Shown here one piece after another: positions 1-7,690 of a stretch of DNA of 64,000 bases (the first letter of the stretch is position 1; each line of letters opens with the position of its first letter). The notes under the pieces were generated by a model. It did no database searches, had not been told where the DNA came from, and saw only the letters and a program-made list of their open reading frames with translations. Location of the stretch: positions 496,001 to 560,000 of the forward strand of contig NZ_JBBMQQ010000003.1 in the NCBI RefSeq assembly GCF_038900095.1, read 5' to 3'. The position numbers and the translations under genes are program-made. This DNA is from Hoeflea sp038900095 (lineage in GTDB: Bacteria > Pseudomonadota > Alphaproteobacteria > Rhizobiales > Rhizobiaceae).

Positions 1-1
1 C

Positions 2-1126
2 GGCAAGACGGAGATCTCGCGGCGGCTGGCCAAGCTCGCCGGTGCGCCGTTCGTCAAGGTGGAAGCAACAAAGTTCACCGAGGTCGGCTATGTCGGCCGC
101 GATGTCGAGCAGATCATCCGTGATCTGGTGGAAGTCGGTATTTCGCTGGTGCGCGAACGCAAGCGCGCGGAAGTCCAGGCAAAGGCGGTGTTGAATGCCG
201 AGGAGCGCGTGCTCGACGCACTGGTTGGCACCACCGCGTCCCCGGCAACCCGGGAATCGTTCCGCAAGAAGCTGCGCGACGGGCAACTTGACGACAAGGA
301 AATCGAGATCGAGGTGGCCGACACCTCCGGCGGCATGCCGCAATTCGAGCTTCCGGGGATGCAGGGCGCCAATGTCGGTGTTCTCAATCTCGGCGACCTG
401 TTCGGCAAGGCGATGGGCGGACGCACCCGCAAGATCAAGACAACGGTCCGCGAATCCCATGATTCGCTGCTCAATGACGAATCCGACAAGCTGCTCGACA
501 TGGAGCAGATCCACCAGGAAGCGTTGAAATCGGCACAGGACGACGGCATCGTCTTCATCGACGAGATCGACAAGATCGCATCCCGTGAAGGCGGTATGGG
601 CGCAGGCGTTTCCCGCGAAGGCGTGCAGCGCGATTTGCTGCCGCTGGTGGAAGGCACGACGGTGGCGACAAAATACGGGCCGGTGAAGACCGATCACATT
701 TTGTTTATCGCGTCGGGCGCGTTCCACGTGTCAAAGCCATCCGACCTGTTGCCGGAGCTTCAGGGCCGTCTGCCGATCCGGGTGGAGCTCAGGGCGCTCA
801 ACAAGGATGACTTCCGGCGGATCCTGACGGAGACCGAGGCCAGTTTGATCAAGCAGTATGTGGCCTTGATGGCGACGGAGGATTTGACGCTGGTGTTCAC
901 CGAGGATGCAATCGATGCCCTGGCGGAGGTCGCCGTGCATCTGAATTCGAGCATCGAAAACATCGGTGCGCGGCGTTTGCAGACTGTCATGGAGCGGGTT
1001 CTCGACGAGATTTCTTTCACCGCTCCGGATCAGCCGGGCTCGACAATCACGATTGATTCAGACTATGTCCGGGAACACGTTGGCGATCTTGCGCAGAATA
1101 CAGACCTGTCGCGTTTTATTCTCTGA
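2..1126 (+). CDS. hslU: ATP-dependent protease ATPase subunit HslU (5' end outside window)
   Basis: AAA+ unfoldase of the HslUV (ClpYQ) cytosolic protease; it unfolds substrates and feeds them to HslV. The reading frame is open from base 2, where the translation begins GKTEISRRLAKLAGAPF, the end of the Walker A motif. The N-terminal segment, roughly 60 residues, and the start codon therefore lie upstream of the window. The pore-loop signature KFTEVGYVGRDVEQ follows, then the I-domain, Walker B (GIVFIDEIDKI) and sensor regions. The C-terminal tail DLSRFIL is the type that docks into HslV and activates it. hslV is expected just upstream. The family identity is certain; only the 5' end is missing. 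Confidence 0.97.
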   Translation, partial: GKTEISRRLAKLAGAPFVKVEATKFTEVGYVGRDVEQIIRDLVEVGISLVRERKRAEVQAKAVLNAEERVLDALVGTTASPATRESFRKKLRDGQLDDKEIEIEVADTSGGMPQFELPGMQGANVGVLNLGDLFGKAMGGRTRKIKTTVRESHDSLLNDESDKLLDMEQIHQEALKSAQDDGIVFIDEIDKIASREGGMGAGVSREGVQRDLLPLVEGTTVATKYGPVKTDHILFIASGAFHVSKPSDLLPELQGRLPIRVELRALNKDDFRRILTETEASLIKQYVALMATEDLTLVFTEDAIDALAEVAVHLNSSIENIGARRLQTVMERVLDEISFTAPDQPGSTITIDSDYVREHVGDLAQNTDLSRFIL

Positions 1127-1213
1127 ACCGCGATCCCTCGAAGCGCTTCGCAAGCATGATGTGAACACTGGCCTGTGTCAGGTCCGATATCTGTTTACGT
1201 GGTGGAGAGGAAT

Positions 1214-2203
1214 ATGATTGTGCCCAGCAGCAAGCTCAACGCCGTGATAGCGATCGCAATCGCGTTCACCATGAGCTTCGCCGCCATACCACAGGCCTAT
1301 TCAGTCGAGCCGGTGCCCAAGGGCAACCGCAATGCCAAGCAGCCTGACATTCCCGGTGCATCCAAGCGCCGCACTGCGGCGACCAAATCGACGTTCGATG
1401 CAAAATACGAGAAGATTCGCGACCTGATCGCCGAAGATGCCAAGTTGCGCCGGAAAATACGATCGGTATCGAAGGCCTACAAAATCGATCCGATCCACAT
1501 TGTCGGGGCGCTGGTTGGCGAACACACCTACAATGTGGATGCCTATGACCGGCTTCAGACCTACTACGTCAAGGCCATCTCCTATGCCGGCGAACGGTTT
1601 CGCTTCGAATATGACGGCGAGAGCGTTGTCGATTTCGTCAAGCGTCCGGAATTCGAGGACTGCAAGGAAGATTCAGGCTCGGCCGAGCTGTGGACCTGCC
1701 GCGAGGAAGTCTGGGAGAAAACCTTCCGCGGCAAGAAGGTATCCGGCAAATCCTTTCCGGATGACCGCTTTGGCGCGGTGTTCTTCCAGCCTTTCTATGC
1801 CGGGCAGACTTTCGGACTGGGCCAGCTGAACCCGCTGACCGCGCTGATGCACACGGATCGCGTCAACAAGGTTTCGAGACTGAGAAAACTCGATGCCGGC
1901 AATGCTTCTGAAGTCTACAAGGCAATCATGGAGCCAGATTCGACCTTGGCCTACATGGCCGCGTCAATCGCCGAATCGATCGAGAACTACCGCGACTTAG
2001 CCGGATTCGATATTTCCGGCAATCCGGGGCTGACCGCTACACTCTACAATGTCGGCAACAGTTTGCGCAGGGCCCAGGCGCTGGCCTCTGAAAACGCGAA
2101 GCGGAAGAAACGTGGTTTGAAACCGAAGCCCCCGAGCGAAAATTACTACGGCTGGCTGGTCAACGAACACGAAGACGAGCTTCGCGAAATCATAGAACGC
2201 TGA
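1214..2203 (+). CDS. Secreted DUF1402 family protein, possible divergent lytic transglycosylase
   Basis: 329-residue exported protein. I start it at ATG 1214 because it follows AGAGG and yields a good signal peptide (residues 1-30, hydrophobic core AVIAIAIAFTMSFAA, Ala-rich cleavage region); an in-frame start at 1175 would bury that signal. It matches DUF1402, a family I know from Rhizobium, Agrobacterium and Brucella, often beside hslU. Three blocks resemble the SLT lysozyme-like fold: IVGALVGEHTYN with Glu103 in the place of the catalytic glutamate, GLGQLNPLTA (201-210) like the family GLMQLMPxTA motif, and LYNVGN (277-282) like AYNAGxG. Function is not established; peptidoglycan cleavage is my inference. 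Confidence 0.75.
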   Translation: MIVPSSKLNAVIAIAIAFTMSFAAIPQAYSVEPVPKGNRNAKQPDIPGASKRRTAATKSTFDAKYEKIRDLIAEDAKLRRKIRSVSKAYKIDPIHIVGALVGEHTYNVDAYDRLQTYYVKAISYAGERFRFEYDGESVVDFVKRPEFEDCKEDSGSAELWTCREEVWEKTFRGKKVSGKSFPDDRFGAVFFQPFYAGQTFGLGQLNPLTALMHTDRVNKVSRLRKLDAGNASEVYKAIMEPDSTLAYMAASIAESIENYRDLAGFDISGNPGLTATLYNVGNSLRRAQALASENAKRKKRGLKPKPPSENYYGWLVNEHEDELREIIER

Positions 2204-2253
2204 GTCCCGGCCCGCGCGGCCAGACCTGACCAATCGGATTGGCCGGACTGGCG

Positions 2254-2667
2254 CTACGGCTTGTCTGCCGGCGGTTCCGACTGGCCAATGTCCGCAGCGG
2301 GCCCGGAGGCCAACGCGTCGCTGTCGATCAGTGCTTCGATCTTTTCCAGGGTCGGGACATCGAGTTGCCCAATCGCCGCGGCCAGCTTGTTGGCAACTTT
2401 CGTGGCTTGAGGGGTCAGGCCAGAGGTGTTGATGACAACTTTCGGCCGCGACAGGCCGGCGAGCATCTGCAATTCCTCGGCTTCATCCCAGATAATATTG
2501 AAATAGCCGATGACGCGCTGGACGAATTCCCAGCTCGGCTCCGAGCGGTTTCCATGCTCCAGCGCCGACAGATAGGCCGGGGAAACGCCAATCGCCATGG
2601 CCATCTGCCGCTGGGTAACACCGCGCTCGGCGCGCAATCGCCTCATCGCCTCGCCAAACGGGGTCAT
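2254..2667 (-). CDS. XRE-family helix-turn-helix transcriptional regulator
   Basis: 137 residues. An N-terminal Cro/C1-type HTH domain (about residues 5-60: MRRLRAERGVTQRQMAMAIGVSPAYLSALEHGNRS) should bind DNA. The roughly 70-residue C-terminal part is of unknown function and ends in an acidic, Pro-rich tail. The start ATG overlaps the stop of the upstream smr-like gene by 4 bases (2664-2667), so translation is probably coupled. This is the last gene of the leftward group TimA-MltA-Smr-XRE. No target operator is evident; it may regulate its own operon. The domain call is secure, the role unknown. Confidence 0.85.
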   Translation of the reverse strand: MTPFGEAMRRLRAERGVTQRQMAMAIGVSPAYLSALEHGNRSEPSWEFVQRVIGYFNIIWDEAEELQMLAGLSRPKVVINTSGLTPQATKVANKLAAAIGQLDVPTLEKIEALIDSDALASGPAADIGQSEPPADKP

Positions 2668-3215
2668 CGCGGATTTCCCTTTTCCCGGCGCAGGCGGATG
2701 TAAAGCGCGCCCTCGCCGCCATGACTGCGGGCGGCGTCTTCGTATCCCGATATCAGGAAGCGGAACTCGGGCTTGGTCAGCCAGACAGGAACCGCGCGCT
2801 TGAGCGCGCCCTCACTGCCGCGCGAGGCGCCCTTGCCGGTGATGACGAGCACATGCCTCAAGCCGCGCTCATGCGCACGCGCCAGAAACCCGAACAGCAG
2901 ATTGTGCGCCTCACTCTGGGTCAATCCGTGCAGGTCGATGCGGCCATCGATTGGCAGACGGCCGCGCGCCAGCTTGCGGATGACCGGTTTTTCGATCGGA
3001 TGCGGCGGTTTCCGGGCTGGCGTACGTGCAGCAGGTGCCGGTTGCGCCGGTTTGGCCGGCCTTTCCGGAGCCGCGGGCGGTACGGGTGGCTGGGGTTCGA
3101 CCGCGAACCAGTCGTCTTCCGGAATTTGCTTTCCCGGGAACGCCTCGATGGTGCGCGTAATCCTGGCCCATATGATCCGGTCTTCGTGGCTCAGTCTGGA
3201 CTTGTCATTGCTCAT
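2664..3215 (-). CDS. Smr/MutS2-domain endonuclease-like protein
   Basis: 183 residues with a C-terminal Smr domain (about 90-183). It carries the IDLHGLTQSEAH motif, where DLHG is the family hallmark, and HVLVITGKGASRGSEGALKRAVPVWL, the TGKG/LR block. The N-terminal half is Pro/Ala-rich (PVPPAAPERPAKPAQPAPAA) and probably disordered. Smr domains act as nicking endonucleases or RNA-cleavage modules in ribosome rescue in several bacteria; which applies here is not shown. The ATG at 3215 (MSNDKSRLSHEDR) is preferred over the longer frame to 3350, which lies inside mltA. It overlaps the mltA stop by 11 bases and the XRE gene by 4, consistent with one operon. Confidence 0.88.
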   Translation of the reverse strand: MSNDKSRLSHEDRIIWARITRTIEAFPGKQIPEDDWFAVEPQPPVPPAAPERPAKPAQPAPAARTPARKPPHPIEKPVIRKLARGRLPIDGRIDLHGLTQSEAHNLLFGFLARAHERGLRHVLVITGKGASRGSEGALKRAVPVWLTKPEFRFLISGYEDAARSHGGEGALYIRLRREKGNPR

Positions 3216-4338
3216 GACCGGCCCGCCGTGCAATTTCCGATCCGACCGGAGCAAGAATGACAAACCGGGCGGATGCCTTGATCGAACCGGCCTTTTCGCC
3301 GGCTTCTGATCCGCATCCGGCAAACAGGTCACCGCGGGCCGGGCCGACAATCGCGGTACCGGTATCCTGGGCGATCATCAGCCGGGCGAATGGCCGTGGC
3401 TCGTCGAAGTCTTCCAACTCAGGTGCTGAAACAAATATCGGTGTGCCGAATGTGTGAATATGCCGGTCGACCGCAAGAGACCGCCCCGGCTCCAGCGGAA
3501 CCTTGGCAGCCGCCACCGGGCCGAGAAAGTCGTTTTCAACCGCCGCTTTCTCGAAAAAGATGAAAGAGCGGTTCTCCCACATCAGCTTTTCGGACTGCTC
3601 GGGATGATCTGCAAGCCATTTCCTGATGCTGGACATGGACACCGTGTCAGCGGAAATCTCGCCGCGTTTGACCAGCAATCCGCCAATCCCGGTAAACGGA
3701 TGCCCGCTTTTGGCAGCATAGGTTATCCGCTCGATCCGCCCGTCAGCGAAACAAAGCCGGGCACAGCCCTGTATATGGGCAAAGAACACATCGACCCGGG
3801 AACTTGCCCAGGCGATCTCGAGGCCCTTGCCGTCGAAAGCGCCGGATTCGATGGCTTGCCTGTCCGGGCAGCAGTCTGTGCTATCCGCACCGGCAAGCAT
3901 GAAAGCATGGCCGGCGGGGATACCGGCGGGCGGATTTTCCGGGTCCGGAACCTTGATCAGGTTCTCCGGCTTGCGCAGGAAAGGAAATCGATAGCCGGAT
4001 TCAGGTGTGCTACTGACAGCCACTTCCGGTTCGTAATAGCCGGTGACCAATCCATCGTCGTCCAGCGGCGTGACTGCCACCGGCCTGAACCAGGTTTCAA
4101 AGAACGAGCGGGCTTCGGCATCCGGTAGATAGCCGGATTCAGAGGTTGATTGCGCCAGGGCCGCGGCATAAGCAGGCTGGAATTCAGCGTGGCTCAGGCC
4201 AAGTGAACCGGTACGGTAGGATCTAATTGTTGTCGCGTGGGCGGCAGAACGGCGAAATGCGGCGAAGGCCGCCGCCGGTCTGTCTTCCGCCCAACCGGGA
4301 AGGGTCGAGAAGTCTTCCCGGCCAAGCGACAACCTCAT
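3205..4338 (-). CDS. mltA: MltA-domain murein transglycosylase
   Basis: 377-residue member of the MltA family, which cleaves the MurNAc-GlcNAc bond of peptidoglycan to give 1,6-anhydro ends. The central MltA barrel contains GLVTGYYEPEVAVS (about 97-110) and FTGIGGLLVKRGEIS. The C-terminal 3D domain contains AVDRHIHTFGTPIFV and MIAQDTGTAIVGPARGDLFAG, with conserved Asp325 and Asp337 in the region of the family's catalytic aspartate. Unlike E. coli MltA, no signal peptide or lipobox is visible after the only plausible start (MRLSLGREDFSTLPGW). The start base overlaps the last base of the timA-like stop, so the two are probably translated together. Family certain, export route unclear. Confidence 0.92.
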   Translation of the reverse strand: MRLSLGREDFSTLPGWAEDRPAAAFAAFRRSAAHATTIRSYRTGSLGLSHAEFQPAYAAALAQSTSESGYLPDAEARSFFETWFRPVAVTPLDDDGLVTGYYEPEVAVSSTPESGYRFPFLRKPENLIKVPDPENPPAGIPAGHAFMLAGADSTDCCPDRQAIESGAFDGKGLEIAWASSRVDVFFAHIQGCARLCFADGRIERITYAAKSGHPFTGIGGLLVKRGEISADTVSMSSIRKWLADHPEQSEKLMWENRSFIFFEKAAVENDFLGPVAAAKVPLEPGRSLAVDRHIHTFGTPIFVSAPELEDFDEPRPFARLMIAQDTGTAIVGPARGDLFAGCGSEAGEKAGSIKASARFVILAPVGSEIARRAGHEQ

Positions 4339-5042
4339 TACTGATCGGCTTCCGTCGCAATCAGACGCCAGTTGGGATCGCGTGAGCGCGTGTCCCGGGC
4401 GAAGGTCCAGACATCGTTGACATCGGTGACCTCAACGAGATCACCCTCGATGACTTCGCCATCCTTGTCGAGCGTCGCTGAAATCAGCTGGCTGATGATC
4501 CGAAGCGTGATGTTGGCTTCCGTGCCCTTCATCTCGGCCTGAATGATCGAGGCTTTCTCGATGCCGACGAAATTGGACCGGACGGTTTCGCCCTTCGATT
4601 CGCGTTCTTCGATGGCAGCGACGAAGCCATCGAAGACTTCACGCGACAGCAGGCTTTTCAAGGTTTTGCGATCGCCTTCGGCATAGGCCGACACGATCAT
4701 CTCGTAGGCCATGCTGGCGCCACCGACAAACTCCTTGGGATCAAAGGACGGATCGGCGGTTACCACCTCACGCAGACCCTTGTTGAGTTCCGTGCCCGGC
4801 TCGGCATAGGCGTCGACAGCGGCAAACATGTCGGGCTCCTGGTTTTCCCGGCCACGGCGCGGCAATGTCACCACCTTGGGATCGTCCAGCCCTTCAGGCG
4901 CCTCTGCCTGTTCACGGCGGGCGATCTGGTCCTGCGGCGGGCGTTCATGGCCGGTGCGTTTGCCAAGCACCGACCTGAGCTGGATGAATATGATCACCGC
5001 CGCCACAAAAAAGAAGAACGTCACAAAATCAAAGGAACCCAT
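4338..5042 (-). CDS. timA: Tim44/TimA-family membrane-anchored adaptor
   Basis: 234 residues. One N-terminal transmembrane anchor (DFVTFFFFVAAVIIFIQLRSVLG, residues 4-27) precedes a charged linker with RTGHERPPQDQIARREQ. The C-terminal Tim44-like domain (about 95-234: GGASMAYEMIVSAYAEGDRKTLKSLLSREVFDGF to VNDVWTFARDTRSRDPNWRLIATEA) resembles the mitochondrial Tim44 C-domain. Such alphaproteobacterial proteins are regarded as Tim44 ancestors located at the inner membrane. It heads the leftward group with mltA, smr and the XRE gene and is divergent from fxsA; the 132-base gap between them should hold both promoters. The link to mltA suggests an envelope role, but this is inference. Confidence 0.88.
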   Translation of the reverse strand: MGSFDFVTFFFFVAAVIIFIQLRSVLGKRTGHERPPQDQIARREQAEAPEGLDDPKVVTLPRRGRENQEPDMFAAVDAYAEPGTELNKGLREVVTADPSFDPKEFVGGASMAYEMIVSAYAEGDRKTLKSLLSREVFDGFVAAIEERESKGETVRSNFVGIEKASIIQAEMKGTEANITLRIISQLISATLDKDGEVIEGDLVEVTDVNDVWTFARDTRSRDPNWRLIATEADQ

Positions 5043-5174
5043 TCCCGCCTTCTTTCGGTTACATCATCAATCAGGATGCATATAATCCCCTCGGGCCCAT
5101 CAATCAAAGGGTCACGCGATTCTATTTGTCATCGGCTCAACAAACAGGCCGGTCCCGACTTCGGATAATCCCTC

Positions 5175-5711
5175 ATGCGCTTTTCCCTGATCCCGTTTTT
5201 GCTGCTCGTTGTGCCATTGGCCGAGATTGCTGCTTTTGTTGTCATTGGCGGCCAGATCGGCGTCTGGGCAACGCTCGGCATGGTTCTGCTGACCGCGATT
5301 ATCGGCAGCTTTCTGCTCAGGTGGCAGGGCGTGGGCCTGTTCAACCGGATCAACACGGAACTGCGGGCCAATCGCGTTCCCGGCCGCGAACTTGTCCATG
5401 GGGTGATGATCCTGGTGGCCGGCGTGTTGCTGCTGACACCCGGGTTCGTCACCGATAGCCTGGGATTCCTGCTTTTCATTCCCGCCCTTCGCGATCTCGT
5501 GTGGCGATCTGTGAAGGACCGGATTGTCGTGCAGACCATGTCGAGCGGCTTTTCCAGCACGACGCGGAGGCCCGGCGCCAGCGAAGGGGTCGTGGATCTC
5601 GACGAGGATGAATTCAGCCGCAACCCGGACCCGTCGTCTCCCTGGTCGGAGCAGACAGATCGTCTGTCCAGGCCCGGCAAGCCGGACAGCAACAGCTCAA
5701 ACGGGTTGTAA
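5175..5711 (+). CDS. fxsA: FxsA family inner-membrane protein
   Basis: 178 residues. The N-terminal 110 residues form the FxsA domain with hydrophobic segments at about 1-25 (RFSLIPFLLLVVPLAEIAAFVVIG), 30-50 (WATLGMVLLTAIIGSFLL) and 75-100 (HGVMILVAGVLLLTPGFVTDSLGFLL), including the conserved LTPGFVTDxxGF block. E. coli FxsA overproduction relieves F-exclusion of phage T7; its normal role is not known. The C-terminal tail (about 120-178) is hydrophilic, acidic and Ser/Pro-rich, probably cytosolic. It precedes secB by 81 bases in the same direction, so the two may share a transcript. Confidence 0.9.
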   Translation: MRFSLIPFLLLVVPLAEIAAFVVIGGQIGVWATLGMVLLTAIIGSFLLRWQGVGLFNRINTELRANRVPGRELVHGVMILVAGVLLLTPGFVTDSLGFLLFIPALRDLVWRSVKDRIVVQTMSSGFSSTTRRPGASEGVVDLDEDEFSRNPDPSSPWSEQTDRLSRPGKPDSNSSNGL

Positions 5712-5792
5712 GGCTTGTGACGAAATGCTAGCCCAAGGCCGAACAATTTACCGGATAACCGCATTCGCGGATGAACAACAGGGAAGAGCCAG

Positions 5793-6308
5793 ATGGCAAA
5801 AGATACTACCGGCAAAGGCGGCGCAGCAGCAGCAACTGAAGCACAGGGAAATGGTCAGGCACCGACACTGAACATTCTGGCCCAGTACATCAAGGATCTG
5901 TCTTTTGAGAACCCGGGCGCGCCGAAGTCGCTTGGCCCGCGCGAGAAGGCTCCCGACATCAACATCAATGTCAACGTCAATGCCAATCCGTTGAGCGAGA
6001 CCGAATTCGACGTTGTGTTGACCATGAACGCCGAAGCCAAGAGCGGCGATGCAGTGCTGTTCAATGTCGAGCTGACCTATGGCGGCGTGTTCCGGGTGGC
6101 GAATTTCCCGCAGGAACACATGCTGCCGCTGCTTTTCATCGAATGCCCGCGGATGCTGTTCCCGTTCGCCCGTCAGATCGTTGCCGACGCAACCCGCAAT
6201 GGCGGCTTCCCGCCGCTTCTGGTTGATCCGATCGATTTCGCGCAGATGTTCCAGCAGCGCATGGCGGAAGAAAACGCCAAGGCCCAGGTTGAGCCCAAGG
6301 TCAACTGA
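5793..6308 (+). CDS. secB: Protein-export chaperone SecB
   Basis: 171 residues, full length. SecB is a tetrameric cytosolic chaperone that holds unfolded preproteins and passes them to SecA. Family features are the NILAQYIKDLSFENPGAP strand, the ININVNVNANPL strand, FDVVLTMNAEAK, and the conserved FPQEHMLPLLFIECPRMLFPFARQIVADATRNGGFPPLLVDPIDF block. The N-terminal 25 residues are Ala/Gly-rich and the acidic C-terminal tail is usual for alphaproteobacteria. The start ATG follows AGGGAAGAGCC. A clear intrinsic terminator lies 32 bases after the stop. Confidence 0.97.
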   Translation: MAKDTTGKGGAAAATEAQGNGQAPTLNILAQYIKDLSFENPGAPKSLGPREKAPDININVNVNANPLSETEFDVVLTMNAEAKSGDAVLFNVELTYGGVFRVANFPQEHMLPLLFIECPRMLFPFARQIVADATRNGGFPPLLVDPIDFAQMFQQRMAEENAKAQVEPKVN

Positions 6309-6340
6309 GACCTGTTTTCGCAACAGAATTCAGCCAATTG

Positions 6341-6366
6341 AAAGCCGCCTTCGGGCGGCTTTTTTC
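6341..6366 (+). terminator. Rho-independent terminator of secB
   Basis: An 8-bp stem AAGCCGCC / GGCGGCTT with a TTCG tetraloop is followed by a run of T residues. It lies between secB and the convergent dnaQ stop and should end the fxsA-secB transcript. The upstream A-run is only three bases, so the signal is mainly for the plus strand. Confidence 0.9.
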
Positions 6367-6384
6367 ATGGCACCGAAGACAGGA

Positions 6385-7089
6385 TCAGTTTTCGCCGGAC
6401 ACCTTGTGCCACAACGCATCCTTGCCGATGCGTTCGATCAGGGCCGCGTGGGCCTCGATCTCGATTTCGGTGATGCGCGGAGGAAGCGGCCGCGGCCGTT
6501 GTCCAATGGTGGCAACTTCTTCATTTTCCGTGCGCTCGACGGTGGCTGTGTCCTTGTTCGACAGGCCAAGCGCTGCCTGACGGCCACCGAGCATCTCGAT
6601 ATAGACGTCGGTCAGCAGTTCGGCATCAAGAAGCGCGCCATGCTTGGTCCGGTGCGCGTTGTCGATGCCATAGCGGCGGCAGAGCGCATCGAGGCTGTTG
6701 GGGCCCATTGGATGGCGGCGGCGCGCCAGTGACAAGGTATCGATCACCAGTTCCGGCGCGACCGCGGGAATACCAACCCGCTGATATTCGGTATTGAGAA
6801 AGCCCATATCGAAGCTCGCATTGTGAGCGACGTAGTGGGCACCCTCGAAAAACGCGGCGATTTCTTCCGCGACTTCGGCAAAGACCGGCTTGTCCGCCAG
6901 AAATGCGTCGGTGATTCCGTGCACCGCCAGCGCGTCAGGATGCACCTTGCGGCCGTCCGGATTGATGTAGAGATGCAGCGACCGTCCGGTCGGAAACTGG
7001 TTTTCGAGTTCAACACACCCGATCTCGATGATCCGGTCGGCCTGGTTATCAAGGCCGGTGGTTTCCGTATCGAAAACAATCTCGCGCAT
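6385..7089 (-). CDS. dnaQ: DNA polymerase III epsilon subunit (proofreading exonuclease)
   Basis: 234 residues from ATG 7089. This is the 3'-5' exonuclease of the replicative polymerase, removing misincorporated nucleotides. It is a DnaQ-type DEDDh nuclease: Exo I is FDTETTGLD (Asp7, Glu9), Exo II is AHNASFDMGFLNTEY, and Exo III is HGALLDAELL. The C-terminal part after about 180 is less conserved and carries the polymerase-core interaction. The start is chosen because it begins exactly at the exonuclease fold and lies one base after the coaE stop; its ribosome-binding site sits inside the coaE 3' end. It is the last gene of the ppsR-maf-aroE-coaE-dnaQ block, transcribed away from the origin. 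Confidence 0.96.
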   Translation of the reverse strand: MREIVFDTETTGLDNQADRIIEIGCVELENQFPTGRSLHLYINPDGRKVHPDALAVHGITDAFLADKPVFAEVAEEIAAFFEGAHYVAHNASFDMGFLNTEYQRVGIPAVAPELVIDTLSLARRRHPMGPNSLDALCRRYGIDNAHRTKHGALLDAELLTDVYIEMLGGRQAALGLSNKDTATVERTENEEVATIGQRPRPLPPRITEIEIEAHAALIERIGKDALWHKVSGEN

Positions 7090-7090
7090 A

Positions 7091-7690
7091 TTATTCACCC
7101 TGCCTGCTGGATTTTTGAAGCGCCGCGACAATATCGGCGACCTGACGCCGGGCCGCTTCAAGCCCTTGCCCGGTATCTATCACATAGTCGGCGCGGGCAC
7201 GCTTTTCCGCGTCCGGTGTCTGCCGCGCCAGAATTGCCTCGAATTTCTCGGCTGTCATTTCCGGGCGCGCCAGAACCCGCTGGCGCTGGATTGCGGGTGC
7301 GCAGGTGACGACGACGACCACATCGACCCGGTCGGTGGACCCGGTTTCAAACAGCAGCGGAATGTCCAGAAGCACCATGGGCGCACCACGCGCCGCCGCT
7401 TCATCGACAAACTGCTTCTCGCGGGCCCGCACCAGCGGATGGATGATCGCTTCGAGGCGTTTGAATTCCTCCGGCGCGGACATGAGCTTGGCTGAGAGAA
7501 CCTGCCGGTCGACCACGCCATCGGGCGCGGTTCCAGGAAAGGCTGCCTCGATCAGCGGGGCGGCTTCGGCGCTGTAGAGGTCATGGACAATCTCGTCGGC
7601 ACTGATAACCGGCACGCCGAGAGATTTGAACATGTCGGACGTGGTCGATTTTCCCATTCCGATCGAGCCGGTCAGGCCGATGATGATCAT
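7091..7690 (-). CDS. coaE: Dephospho-CoA kinase
   Basis: 199 residues. It phosphorylates the 3'-hydroxyl of dephospho-CoA with ATP, the last step of coenzyme A synthesis. The P-loop GSIGMGKST occupies residues 8-16, followed by VISADEIVHDLY (the conserved Asp block) and the lid region HPLVRAREKQFV, plus VLLDIPLLFETG. ATG 7690 is preferred because it opens directly into the first beta strand (MIIIGLTG) and overlaps the aroE stop as ATGA (7687-7690), a usual sign of translational coupling. The longer frame to 7762 lies inside aroE and is not needed. Confidence 0.97.
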   Translation of the reverse strand: MIIIGLTGSIGMGKSTTSDMFKSLGVPVISADEIVHDLYSAEAAPLIEAAFPGTAPDGVVDRQVLSAKLMSAPEEFKRLEAIIHPLVRAREKQFVDEAAARGAPMVLLDIPLLFETGSTDRVDVVVVVTCAPAIQRQRVLARPEMTAEKFEAILARQTPDAEKRARADYVIDTGQGLEAARRQVADIVAALQKSSRQGE

